From Microbulbifer agarilyticus S89 (GTDB taxonomy: Bacteria > Pseudomonadota > Gammaproteobacteria > Pseudomonadales > Cellvibrionaceae): a stretch of DNA of 36,523 nucleotides. The translations under genes and the position numbers were made by a program. Positions 17,832-26,424 of the stretch are shown piece by piece. How positions within the stretch are numbered: position 1 is the first letter of the stretch; every line of letters begins with the position of its first letter. Below the pieces are notes generated by a model. It was not told the DNA's origin and searched no databases. It worked only from the letters and a program-made list of their open reading frames with translations. The stretch spans positions 1 through 36,523 of the forward strand of contig NZ_AFPJ01000053.1 in assembly GCF_000220505.1 (NCBI RefSeq). Reading direction: 5' to 3'.

Positions 17832-18821
17832 ATGCGATGGATAGCGATTTTGGCCAGTGCCGCCCTGGCTGCATGCACCAGCTCGACCACATTGCCGGAG
17901 AAGCCGGCCGCCGGAGCGGAACAACTCAGTGCGCGCGCTGCGCCACTTATCCACAGCGCAGAGGTGGGGCGCGCGTTGCCGCTGGCGAGTACAGCTCTAC
18001 CGCCTTTGCCTTGGGAGCTGGAAAGGGAGCTAGAAGGGGAACTGGAAGGGCAGCAGCCCGCGCAGACGGATCTGCAACCTCTGGCACCGGAACTGCTCGC
18101 GGTATCCGCGGAGATGAAAGCGTTTGTGGATTCCATCGACCCATCCCTTTCACCCAACCAGCGTATGCGACGGATTCTGCGCACGCTGCGCCAGCAACGG
18201 TTTTATATGGATTACGACCTGGATACCACAGCCACCGCCGCCGAAGCGTTTTCACAGCGGCGCGGTAACTGTATCTCGTTTGCAGCGATGATTGTGGCGC
18301 TGGCGCGGGAAGTCGGCGTACCGGCGCACTTTAACCAGGTTCACGCGCCGAAGGAGCGACGTGCCACGCGCAGCGACAGTGGGCGGGTTCTGGTAGAGAA
18401 CATTTTGCATATCAACGCAGAAATTTCTTACGGCTGGAGTACGCGCATCGTAGAAATGAATTTTGAGCCGCGCTCACACTATCGCCACGCAGAGCTCTCC
18501 GATGAGGAGGTGCAGGTACTCTACCTGAATAACCTGGCTCTGGGTGCGGCCCGGGACGGGGACTTCAGTACTGCGATCGGCATCGCGCGCGAGGCACTGA
18601 CGCTATCACCGGAATCATCCGTGGTGTGGAACACCCTCGGTTATCTCTATCGCCGTCAGGGCAGCCTGGAACTTGCGGAACTCAGTTATACCCGTGCCAT
18701 CGCCCTGGACGACACGAATATATCTGCCAAGAGAAACCTGCAGCGCGTGTACCAGCTGCAAAGTCGTCGCGAGTTGCTGCAGGCCGCAGAGTCGTCGCTG
18801 AATGCCAATCAGGACTCTTGA
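17832..18821 (+). CDS. lipoprotein with transglutaminase-like core and TPR repeats
   Basis: A 329-residue predicted lipoprotein: signal MRWIAILASAALAAC with the lipidated cysteine at C15. A low-complexity acidic stretch (WELERELEGELEG, about 61-73) precedes a transglutaminase/cysteine-protease-like core: RRGNCISFAAMIVALAREVGVPAHF places the presumed nucleophile at C147, and the candidate histidine is H193 in ILHINAEIS, about 45 residues on, as expected. Residues about 230-300 contain two TPR-like units (LNNLALGAARDGDFSTAIGIAREAL and VVWNTLGYLYRRQGSLELAEL). AGGAG eight to ten bases before the ATG supports the start. The last 13 bases overlap the end of the convergent ABC transporter gene. It is probably an envelope protein-processing or scaffold protein; the substrate is unknown. 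Confidence 0.8.
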   Translation: MRWIAILASAALAACTSSTTLPEKPAAGAEQLSARAAPLIHSAEVGRALPLASTALPPLPWELERELEGELEGQQPAQTDLQPLAPELLAVSAEMKAFVDSIDPSLSPNQRMRRILRTLRQQRFYMDYDLDTTATAAEAFSQRRGNCISFAAMIVALAREVGVPAHFNQVHAPKERRATRSDSGRVLVENILHINAEISYGWSTRIVEMNFEPRSHYRHAELSDEEVQVLYLNNLALGAARDGDFSTAIGIAREALTLSPESSVVWNTLGYLYRRQGSLELAELSYTRAIALDDTNISAKRNLQRVYQLQSRRELLQAAESSLNANQDS

Positions 18822-20656
18822 GAATGTGTCTCGCGAAACTGCAGCTCGGCAAGGCGCTTGTATAGGGGGGAGCTAACCACCAGTTGTTGATGGCTGCCCT
18901 GAGCTACCAGGCGGCCATTTTCCAGCACGGCGATATTATCCGCGTGCAGAATTGTGGCAAGGCGGTGGGCAATAATAATCGTGGTGCGATCTCTCATCAG
19001 AGTTTCCAGCGCACGCTGCACATGATGTTCACTCTCTGCATCCAGTGCACTGGTGGCTTCATCAAGCAACAGAATTTTGGGGTCTTTCAGAATGGCACGG
19101 GCAATGGCGAGGCGCTGCCGCTGCCCGCCGGAAAGCCGGGCACCCTGCTCACCCAAGTGGCTGTTGTAACCGTCTGGCAGCTGTTCAATAAATTCATGGG
19201 CATGGGCAGCCTTGGCTGCGGCAATAACTTCTGCATCACTGGCATCGGGCTTGCCGTAACGCAAGTTGTACCAGACATCTGCGCTAAACAGTGCGGGCTG
19301 CTGGGGTACCACCGCCATCTGGCTGCGCAACATGGCGGTATCGAGTTCACGAATATCGCTTCCGTTTAAGGTAATGCGCCCACTTTGCGGATCGTAAAAG
19401 CGCTGCAGCAAATCCATCATGGTGGATTTGCCCGCGCCGGACGGACCGACGAGAGCCAGGCTTTTGCCCGCGGGCACATCCAGGCTCAGCTCTTCCAATG
19501 CAGGTTTATCCGGCCGCGAGGGGTAGTGGAAGGTGACAGACTCGAAGGCGAGTTCGGCTTCACCTTTCTCGCTCTCTTTCTCGCTCCCGTGTGTCATATC
19601 CTGCGCAGCGGCCTGCGAGGCAACGATTTCACTCACGGGGATTTCCGCTTCAACATTCAGCAGGTCGATCAATCGTTCAGTGGCGCCGGTGGCGCGCTGC
19701 AGCTCGCTGTAGACCTCGGAAATGGTGGCGACCGCAGACCCCATCATCACCGCATAAAAAACAAAGGCAGCGAGGTCGCCGCTGGTGATACGCCCGGCAA
19801 TCATGTCATTGCCGCCGACCCAGATCAGGCCGCTGACGGCACCGAACATCATCAAAATGACTACCGCGATCAGCAATGAGCGCTGGCGCACACGTCGCTT
19901 GGCAACGCCAAACGCGACTTCCACTTCACCGGAAAACGCCTGCATTTCATGGCGTTCGCGGGTGTAGCTCTGCACGGTTTTAATATGCTGGATAATTTCT
20001 CCAGCGTAGCTGCCCACATCGGCAATGGAGTCCTGGCTGGCCTTGGAAAGTTTACGTACCCGGCGCCCGTACAAAGTGATCGGCAACAGCACCAGCGGCA
20101 CACCAACCAGCACCATCAGGCTCAGTTTTAAATTGGTAAACAAAAGCAGAATCAGCGCACCAACAAACATCAATGCACTGCGCAGTGCCATGGAAAACGA
20201 GGTACCGATAATCTGTTGCAGCAAGGTGGTATCGGTGGTGAGGCGCGACATAATCTCGCCACTGCGATTGGTTTCAAAATAACTCGGATGCAGAGTAACA
20301 ATGTGATCGAACACCGCTTTACGCAGGTCCGCCACGACCCGTTCGCCCAGCCAGGAAACCAGATAGTGCCGGGTGTAGGTACCCAGGGCCATCAGCACCG
20401 CGAGCAGCATAATAATAAACACCGCCTGGGACAGTGCCTGGGAGGAGTCCCCGGTTAGGCCCTCGTCCACCAGCAATCGCACACCCTGGCCAAGGGACAG
20501 GGTGATACCCGCAGTAAACACCAGGGCAACCGCCGCGCATACCAGTACCAGCTTGTAGGGCCGCACGAATGGCCACAGCGCCCGGGCCATGGAGGTTGCC
20601 TTCATGCCCAGGGCCGTCGCTGGGTTGGCATCTGCGGGTTTGGGAGCGTCGGGCAT
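18809..20656 (-). CDS. MsbA-type ABC exporter (fused permease and ATPase)
   Basis: A 615-residue half-transporter that should work as a homodimer in the inner membrane. Residues 25-310 form the six-helix exporter domain with the conserved coupling segment YFETNRSGEIMSRLTTDT (about 126-143). The ATPase domain has Walker A GPSGAGKST (404-412), the Q-loop at PQQPALF, the signature LSGGQ (508-512), Walker B ILLLDE (528-533) and the switch histidine in IIAHRLAT. An inserted charged linker (GSEKESEKGEAE, about 357-368) joins the domains. It resembles the multidrug/lipid exporter group near MsbA, but lipid A flipping cannot be inferred here because no lpxK or kdsB neighbours are present. The promoter region is shared with the divergent HExxH gene. 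Confidence 0.9.
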   Translation of the reverse strand: MPDAPKPADANPATALGMKATSMARALWPFVRPYKLVLVCAAVALVFTAGITLSLGQGVRLLVDEGLTGDSSQALSQAVFIIMLLAVLMALGTYTRHYLVSWLGERVVADLRKAVFDHIVTLHPSYFETNRSGEIMSRLTTDTTLLQQIIGTSFSMALRSALMFVGALILLLFTNLKLSLMVLVGVPLVLLPITLYGRRVRKLSKASQDSIADVGSYAGEIIQHIKTVQSYTRERHEMQAFSGEVEVAFGVAKRRVRQRSLLIAVVILMMFGAVSGLIWVGGNDMIAGRITSGDLAAFVFYAVMMGSAVATISEVYSELQRATGATERLIDLLNVEAEIPVSEIVASQAAAQDMTHGSEKESEKGEAELAFESVTFHYPSRPDKPALEELSLDVPAGKSLALVGPSGAGKSTMMDLLQRFYDPQSGRITLNGSDIRELDTAMLRSQMAVVPQQPALFSADVWYNLRYGKPDASDAEVIAAAKAAHAHEFIEQLPDGYNSHLGEQGARLSGGQRQRLAIARAILKDPKILLLDEATSALDAESEHHVQRALETLMRDRTTIIIAHRLATILHADNIAVLENGRLVAQGSHQQLVVSSPLYKRLAELQFRETHSQES

Positions 20657-20749
20657 AAATCAGGTGTTCCGGATAACAAGCGTTGGGGGGGGGCGTCGGC
20701 AGCGCGGATCATTTCGACCCACTGGACACCGCTTTTTTGCGGCAAGACC

Positions 20750-20755
20750 TATAAT
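20750..20755 (+). promoter_or_regulatory. consensus -10 box upstream of the HExxH protein gene
   Basis: A perfect TATAAT followed by GCGCGG. The nearest -35-like hexamer, TGGACA at 20723-20728, is 21 bases upstream, which is too far for a typical sigma-70 promoter, so the promoter may depend on an activator. A transcript would start near 20762. Confidence 0.5.
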
Positions 20756-20764
20756 GCGCGGCCT

Positions 20765-20788
20765 TCTGTTAACAGACTGCCTAACAGA
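20765..20788 (+). promoter_or_regulatory. 12-bp palindrome plus half-site just downstream of the -10 box
   Basis: TCTGTTAACAGA (20765-20776) is a perfect palindrome. Its right half TAACAGA occurs again at 20782-20788, twelve bases further on. The pair overlaps the expected first transcribed bases, the usual place for a repressor operator. Confidence 0.45.
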
Positions 20789-20819
20789 TTTACCAGCTGA
20801 ACATCATATTGGGGCCGCC

Positions 20820-21695
20820 ATGCGTCTTTTCACCGCCATCACTTTGATTCTTTGCAGCGCTTGGGCCAATGCCGCCGGGGGCTTTTTTGCCAACCCCGAG
20901 CTACAGCGGCAGATGCCTGCGGCCTTTGCCCTGCAGCCAGAGGCGCAGGCGTTCCTGGCGCCCGCGTTCCAGCAAACCATTGCTCACGGAGACGCGCTGG
21001 TGGCGGCCATCCAACAGGACGCAGAACTGGCGCAAGCCATCGCCGACTGGCCGAGCCTCACCATAGAGCAGCAGATTCCCCACCTCAAGCGCGTGTTCGC
21101 CATCGAGACCCGGATCATGGGCATTGCCCCACCCACCCTGCTGATCGACAACCACAGCTACCCGGGCCGCATGGTGTATTTCGATTTTGACCCACAGAAC
21201 CCGTCTACCGGCACCGTGTACCTCAACCCGGACAAGCTGGCGGAGCGTCCCAAGTATGACTCGCTGGCATTCCTGATCCACGAGACGCGCCACTCACTGC
21301 AGTTCCAACATGCATTTTCTAACAATACCGGCGAGGTGGATGCGCTGGCTGCCGGCTATGCGGAGGCGTTCAAGGCACAGAAGGCACTGACAGGGTTTTC
21401 CTTCAGTGACTTCCTGACGCTGGTGAATGAGTACGAGGCGTTTCAGTTTGGCAACTATGTGCTGGGCAAGCTGACCGACTGGCAGCTGGACACCCGGGAC
21501 ATGGGCACTTACGCCAGTCAATTCGATACCCACGGCAGATTGAAAATCGACCTTGTGCAGCTGGCGAATGAGGACACCGACACCAGCCTGCTGACACGCT
21601 ACAACGCCCAGGCCCAAGCGCACTTTGATCTGCGCGAGCGTAACGTCGAAGCAGAAGCAGAAGCCGAAGCCAGTGACAAGGGACCGGCGGATTGA
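20820..21695 (+). CDS. secreted HExxH protein, putative zinc metallopeptidase
   Basis: The start is the ATG giving MRLFTAITLILCSAWANA, a clean Sec signal peptide (cleavage about residue 18-19); the longer open frame upstream runs back over the divergent ABC gene. The 291-residue product contains FLIHETRHSLQF, a perfect HExxH zinc-protease motif (H154, E155, H158), followed by GEVDA (E172 and D174), which could supply the third ligand as in gluzincins. A Trp/Asp-rich middle and an alternating Glu-Ala tail (EAEAEAEA near 277-284) complete it. I do not recognise the family. It could be a periplasmic peptidase or an inactive zincin fold. Its stop lies one base from the stop of the convergent TPP enzyme. 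Confidence 0.7.
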   Translation: MRLFTAITLILCSAWANAAGGFFANPELQRQMPAAFALQPEAQAFLAPAFQQTIAHGDALVAAIQQDAELAQAIADWPSLTIEQQIPHLKRVFAIETRIMGIAPPTLLIDNHSYPGRMVYFDFDPQNPSTGTVYLNPDKLAERPKYDSLAFLIHETRHSLQFQHAFSNNTGEVDALAAGYAEAFKAQKALTGFSFSDFLTLVNEYEAFQFGNYVLGKLTDWQLDTRDMGTYASQFDTHGRLKIDLVQLANEDTDTSLLTRYNAQAQAHFDLRERNVEAEAEAEASDKGPAD

Positions 21696-21696
21696 T

Positions 21697-23337
21697 TCAG
21701 AGTTTGGCCGACAGCTCGCGAATCTCTCGGTTTAGAATGCGGTCATTATCGCTATAGTCCATGGGGATATCGATCAGGTGTATCCCCCCTTCCTGCATAC
21801 AGCGTTCGATGGTGGGACGAACATCTTCCGTCCGTTCAATGCGGTGGCCGCTGGCTCCATAGGATTCTGCATAGGCAACAAAATCCGGGTTACCAAAATC
21901 CAGGCCAAAGTCATCGAAGTCCATCTGTGACTGCTTCCACTTGATCATGCCGTAGCCGTCGTCACGCAAAATCAAAATCACCAGGTCGAGCTTCAGGCGT
22001 ACCGCCGTTTCCAGCTCCTGGGAATTCATCATAAAGCCACCGTCGCCACAAATGGCCACCACGCTGCGGTCTGGATGCACCAGTTTGGCAGCCATGGCGG
22101 AAGGCAGGCCTGCCCCCATGGTGGCGAGCGCGTTGTCCAGTAGCACGGTGTTGGGTTTGTGCGCTTGATAATTGCGCGCAAACCAGATTTTGTACATGCC
22201 GTTGTCCAGCGCGATGATGCCGTTATCCGGCACCGCTTCACGCACCTCTTTTACCAGACGCTGGGTTTTTACCGGGAAGCTCGCATCCTGCGCGCCGTCG
22301 ACAATATGCTTGCGTAGGGCATCGCGAATACGGTGTGCGTCGGTGAAGCTCCAGTGGCTTTGCGGTGCGAGCTGTTCTTTTATTTGCCACAGGCTATTGG
22401 CGATATCCCCCACCACTTCAATCTGCGGGAAATACACCGGGTCGACCTGGGCGGAACTGAAGTTGATATGCACCACTTCCGGCCCGCCCGGGCGCATAAA
22501 GAATGGGGGTTTTTCCACAACGTCGTGACCAACGTTGATAATAAGATCAGCCTGGTCAATGGCGCGGTGTACAAAATCACCGTCGGACAAAGCGGTATTG
22601 CCGATAAAGTGCGAGCTTGCTTCGTCAATCACGCCCTTGCCCATCTGCGTGGTCACGGCGGGGATACCAAACTTTTCCACAAATTCGCGCAGCGTTTTTG
22701 CGGTGAGTTTACGATTGGCACCGGCGCCGATTAACAGCAGCGGCTTGCGCGCGGCGGCGATGGCCTCCACCGCCTGACACACCGCCTTGTTTTCGGCAAT
22801 CGGGCGACGGGTATAGCTGGGCTCCAGCACCGGCATGGTGGAATGTTCGCGGGCGATATCCTCGGGCAATTCCAGATGCGTCGCACCGGGCCGTTCTTCC
22901 TCCGCCTGCCGAAATGCTTCGCGCACATGCGCCGGCACATTGTCGCCACTGACGATCACTTTGGTGAACTTGGTCAGCGGCTGCATCATGTCGACGATAT
23001 CGATAATCTGGAAGCGCCCCTGCTTCGAGCTTTTGATCGGTTTCTGCCCAGTAATCATAACCATAGGCATGGCGCCGAGCTGTGCGTAGGCAGCTGCCGT
23101 CACCAGATTGGTGGCACCGGGGCCGAGAGTAGAGAGGCACACGCCGGCATTGCCGGTAAGCCGCCCATAAGTCGCCGCCATAAAACCAGCAGCCTGCTCA
23201 TGGCGGCCAATCACCAGCCGTATCTTGGATCCGCGCAGGGATTCCAGCAGGTCCAGGTTTTCTTCTCCGGGGATGCCGAAGACAAACTCCACACCTTCTG
23301 CTTCCAAGGCGCGTACAAACAGGTCCGATGCTTTCAT
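21697..23337 (-). CDS. acetolactate synthase-like TPP enzyme, stand-alone large subunit
   Basis: A 546-residue thiamine-diphosphate enzyme of the acetolactate synthase family. The N-terminal PYR domain has FVFGIPGEENLDLLE and the cofactor-activating glutamate in GRHEQAAGFMA (E47). The central domain starts near residue 185, and the C-terminal PP domain has GDGGFMMNSQELETAVRL (431-448) with the Mg2+/TPP motif ending in LRDDGYGM. No small regulatory subunit (ilvN/ilvH) is nearby, and no alsD-like decarboxylase. It closely resembles the stand-alone 'acetolactate synthase' of Pseudomonas (PA4180 type), whose physiological role is not settled. It could be acetolactate-forming or act on another 2-oxo acid. 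A weak GGA precedes the ATG. Confidence 0.85.
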   Translation of the reverse strand: MKASDLFVRALEAEGVEFVFGIPGEENLDLLESLRGSKIRLVIGRHEQAAGFMAATYGRLTGNAGVCLSTLGPGATNLVTAAAYAQLGAMPMVMITGQKPIKSSKQGRFQIIDIVDMMQPLTKFTKVIVSGDNVPAHVREAFRQAEEERPGATHLELPEDIAREHSTMPVLEPSYTRRPIAENKAVCQAVEAIAAARKPLLLIGAGANRKLTAKTLREFVEKFGIPAVTTQMGKGVIDEASSHFIGNTALSDGDFVHRAIDQADLIINVGHDVVEKPPFFMRPGGPEVVHINFSSAQVDPVYFPQIEVVGDIANSLWQIKEQLAPQSHWSFTDAHRIRDALRKHIVDGAQDASFPVKTQRLVKEVREAVPDNGIIALDNGMYKIWFARNYQAHKPNTVLLDNALATMGAGLPSAMAAKLVHPDRSVVAICGDGGFMMNSQELETAVRLKLDLVILILRDDGYGMIKWKQSQMDFDDFGLDFGNPDFVAYAESYGASGHRIERTEDVRPTIERCMQEGGIHLIDIPMDYSDNDRILNREIRELSAKL

Positions 23338-23395
23338 GAAGCTATTCCAACCGAAAAAATCTTCGGGGTAAATTTAGGAGCTGACATTTTTACTA

Positions 23396-24445
23396 TCATT
23401 TTTCATTTTCTATATTCGACAAAACCAACCCAAATAAAATTGCCGCAAACAAAGCTAAGACAAAGATAAACTCTGAAAAACCATTCTTTACTATTGCTAT
23501 TGATCCAAATATAAGTAAAGCCACCCACCCACAAGAAAAAACAAACTTCAGTGTGTCGACTTCAATGAATTCTCGATTGATTGCATCCGATCCCCCTCCT
23601 TTTCCGTTGCGCTTAAATTTACCACCTTTAACACCAAAACTTCCCGCTTCTCCAGATGAAAATACATTTTTCATACGATGCGGCATACGCAGGGCGTGCC
23701 ACTCGCGCTCACTGATTTGATGATAATCACTGCAGGAAGCGTCGCTGAAGTTCAGGTAGCGATCGAGACAACTCATTGCCACAATTCCGATCGGTGCCTG
23801 CGCTGCGGATCTTGCCAGGTTGTAGTGAGCAATATTGCGCAGAAGCTCACCGGTTAATTGATAACGAAACTCAGCGTCGAGCAAGCGGTCGCAGCTCGAC
23901 AGGAACTCCCAGTGCCTGGGATTGGCTGCATCTTCAGTCTCGAAGATACGCTCGAGTTCCCCCAGCAAACGATCCAACTCCACGCGCGAGCCAGCGTCAA
24001 GGTTTTCGCGGAACGTGTCGTTATCGGGATCGAACAGCTTTTCAATGGCAAAACCATCTTCCGGATTCTCGCCCCGGGTTAGCCTGAACCCATCCACCTC
24101 GACGATCATTTCATTCTCGGGCAGGTTCTTTATAGCCTCGTCAATATTTGCAAAAATTTCCTTTGTCATACCGGGAGGAAAAAATTCTTCCGGCACTTCC
24201 TCGTAGTCAGCGCCCTCTCTTTCGGAATTTTCATCTCCCTCAACTTCCAAACCTTCAGCATCAGAATCATCATACAAATATGGGTAGCGCAGCCGATGGA
24301 GGGCTTCTTCGTAAGCTGCATTGATATCCTGAAATTCCTTGGGGGACTCATCAGGTCTGAATTGTTTGATCAAGCGCGCATAAGCCTTGCGGATAGCGGA
24401 ACGGTCGCTATCCGATGGCACATCCAAAACGTCCCAACACGTCAT
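23396..24445 (-). CDS. membrane-anchored J-like protein, partner of the HscC-type Hsp70
   Basis: The start is the ATG overlapping the Hsp70 stop (TGATG), ten bases after GGAGG; a GTG three codons upstream has poor spacing. The product has 349 residues. Residues 1-52 read as a J-domain (CWDVLDVPSDSDRSAIRKAYARLIKQF..., then FQDINAAYEEALHRL), but the HPD tripeptide is RPD (30-32; codons AGA CCT GAT). An acidic linker follows (about 60-90). The middle is helical with no known motif, and two membrane helices close the protein (about 300-345). This matches the DjlB/DjlC (HscD) type of E. coli, J-proteins encoded beside hscC and membrane-attached. The 3' third is clearly AT-richer than the flanks. 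It probably delivers Hsp70 to a membrane-linked client. Confidence 0.8.
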   Translation of the reverse strand: MTCWDVLDVPSDSDRSAIRKAYARLIKQFRPDESPKEFQDINAAYEEALHRLRYPYLYDDSDAEGLEVEGDENSEREGADYEEVPEEFFPPGMTKEIFANIDEAIKNLPENEMIVEVDGFRLTRGENPEDGFAIEKLFDPDNDTFRENLDAGSRVELDRLLGELERIFETEDAANPRHWEFLSSCDRLLDAEFRYQLTGELLRNIAHYNLARSAAQAPIGIVAMSCLDRYLNFSDASCSDYHQISEREWHALRMPHRMKNVFSSGEAGSFGVKGGKFKRNGKGGGSDAINREFIEVDTLKFVFSCGWVALLIFGSIAIVKNGFSEFIFVLALFAAILFGLVLSNIENEK

Positions 24446-26133
24446 CAGTGCCACTCCTCCAGGTCAAACTGCTCCAGAGCCTGCTCGAACTCCTCCTGGG
24501 CTTTAGAAATTTCCATTGCATTCTGACGATTCAGCACTGCCTCAAAACCTGAAATCAATGCCGCTATAGCACTGCGCTCTTCGCCGAGCGCCGTCTCAAA
24601 CAGGCGTTCGCCCCTGGCCATCAGTGCGCGATTGCGTTCAGACTCACGTGGATGGAACTTGAGCTTCTGCAACCTTTCCAGTGATTTATTGAACTCATCA
24701 TCGGAGAGACTGGCAGGAGAGTTCTTGATCACTTTATTGTAAGTGCGGCCGGTACTGACAACCGTCACATCCACGTCGAGGATGCCATTCATGTCATAAC
24801 TAAAGCGCACGTCAATCGCTTCCTGGTGTGCTTTATTACGTGGCACACTGGATCTCAGGCTACCCAGGTACACATTTTTAGACGGCTTGCGGTGCTCCCC
24901 CTGAAACACACGGGTGACAATTTCTGTCTGGTTATCCTGCACCGTGTAATAGCGACTGACCCGGCTCACCGGCACCGTGGTGTTGCGCTCGATAATCGGC
25001 GAAAACACTTCGACAAACTGCCCGTTGACTTCGTCTACCGCGTCGACGCCCAAGGTAAACGGGCAAACATCTGTCAGTACCAGGTCATCCAGTGCCGCAC
25101 TCTTTTGCACCAACCCGGCCTGCACCGCGCCGCCCTTCACGATGGCGAAATCCGGATCGATAGTGCAGGCGGGGAGCTTCTTGAATATCCTGCCTACCGC
25201 AGAACGCACAACAGATAGCCTTGTAGCGCCGCCCACCAGCACGACTTCGTCGATTTCAGTTAGCGATAGGCCTGCGTCGCGCACTGCACTTTCGACGGGC
25301 TTCTGGATGCGGATAAGTAACGGGGTGGCCGTGCGATTGAACCATTCGGTATCAATCTTTGACGAGTAACTGGTGCCTGCAACGGTATAGGACACCAATT
25401 GTTCCGGTCCGGAAATTCGGCGCTTGGCCGTTTCCATCTTCATACTCAACTGGTGAGTTTCTTCCGGCGTCATGTCTGCACGTTTCAGCCCGTGGGCTTT
25501 CAATGCTGCATCCACCATGGCCTCGACAAAATCCTCGCCGCCAAGATAGTTGTCACCCGCGGAAGCGTGGACCTGCATTACACCTTCAAAAAACTCCAGC
25601 ACGGTCACATCCAGAGTGCCGCCACCCAAATCGACAATGACGAAGATTCCCTCTTTTTTCTCGTGCAGCCCGTAAGCCATTGCCGCCGCGGTAGGTTCAT
25701 TGATCAGGCGTCCTACGCGCAGGCCGGCCAGCTCACCGGCTTTTTTCGTGGCATAGCGCTGATTGTCATTGAAGTAGGCCGGTACGCTAATCACCGCCTC
25801 GTCAATAGTGGAGTTGAGGAATGCTTCCGCATCCTCTTTCAGCGACTTAATCACCAGTGAGGACAGCTCTACCGCGGTAAAGCTGGTTTTATGGATAGCG
25901 ACTTTATGACTGGTGCCCATCAAGCGCTTGAACACGGCGACGGTCATATTGGGGTGGGTGATCAGGCGTTCTTTGGCCCCCTGGCCAACCAGAATCTCTC
26001 CCTTGTCATCAATTCCTACAACAGAGGGGGTAAGGAATTCCCCGAGCTTGTTTGGAATGAAGACGACGTCGTTATCACGCCACACAGCACACGCGCTATT
26101 GGTAGTACCCAGATCGATGGCAAGAATTGTCAT
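24445..26133 (-). CDS. hscC: Hsp70-family chaperone, HscC type
   Basis: A 562-residue cytoplasmic Hsp70 ATPase, close to E. coli HscC (about 556) and shorter than DnaK (638) because the C-terminal lid is reduced. The ATPase domain (1-360) has IDLGTTNSACAVW (phosphate 1), VPAYFNDNQRYATKKAGELAGL, LINEPTAAAMAYG (connect) and VDLGGGTLDVTVLEF (phosphate 2), and VVLVGGATRLSVVRS (adenosine motif). The substrate-binding part (about 370-500) begins DVCPFTLGVDAVDEVNG. No EEVD-like or DnaK tail is present; it ends EEWH. GAGGGG five bases before the ATG supports the start. The J-like gene follows with a TGATG overlap, so the two are made in a coupled way. HscC proteins are not general heat-shock chaperones; one E. 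coli study links HscC to sigma-70 activity. Confidence 0.9.
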   Translation of the reverse strand: MTILAIDLGTTNSACAVWRDNDVVFIPNKLGEFLTPSVVGIDDKGEILVGQGAKERLITHPNMTVAVFKRLMGTSHKVAIHKTSFTAVELSSLVIKSLKEDAEAFLNSTIDEAVISVPAYFNDNQRYATKKAGELAGLRVGRLINEPTAAAMAYGLHEKKEGIFVIVDLGGGTLDVTVLEFFEGVMQVHASAGDNYLGGEDFVEAMVDAALKAHGLKRADMTPEETHQLSMKMETAKRRISGPEQLVSYTVAGTSYSSKIDTEWFNRTATPLLIRIQKPVESAVRDAGLSLTEIDEVVLVGGATRLSVVRSAVGRIFKKLPACTIDPDFAIVKGGAVQAGLVQKSAALDDLVLTDVCPFTLGVDAVDEVNGQFVEVFSPIIERNTTVPVSRVSRYYTVQDNQTEIVTRVFQGEHRKPSKNVYLGSLRSSVPRNKAHQEAIDVRFSYDMNGILDVDVTVVSTGRTYNKVIKNSPASLSDDEFNKSLERLQKLKFHPRESERNRALMARGERLFETALGEERSAIAALISGFEAVLNRQNAMEISKAQEEFEQALEQFDLEEWH

Positions 26134-26424
26134 AGTGCCCCTCAGATTTTTATTGTTTGCGCGGGGCCTCTGGCACCTCAGGCTTCCCGTACTCTGAACA
26201 CTTAAAAGTAGCCCGAATTTGCAGGGGCCAAGGAGAATTCTTCATCTTTGGCATACATCTCTACGAGCTTTGGTAAAGCTACCGCTATCGGTCACCCAGA
26301 TCTACCAAACCCACCAAGTTAAATCCAACTTAAGCACCTTAAGTAGAAGGATTTGGCCCCAAGGCGACCGAAAGTAAAAAATACGACTCAACAAAGCCCA
26401 ATCCATTTGCCGCCAGCAAAAATT

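Noticed and set aside
24352-24445. Pseudogene explanation for the J-like protein because of RPD
   Set aside because: The frame is intact, translationally coupled to hscC, and has coherent downstream structure; the change is two bases in one codon rather than decay.
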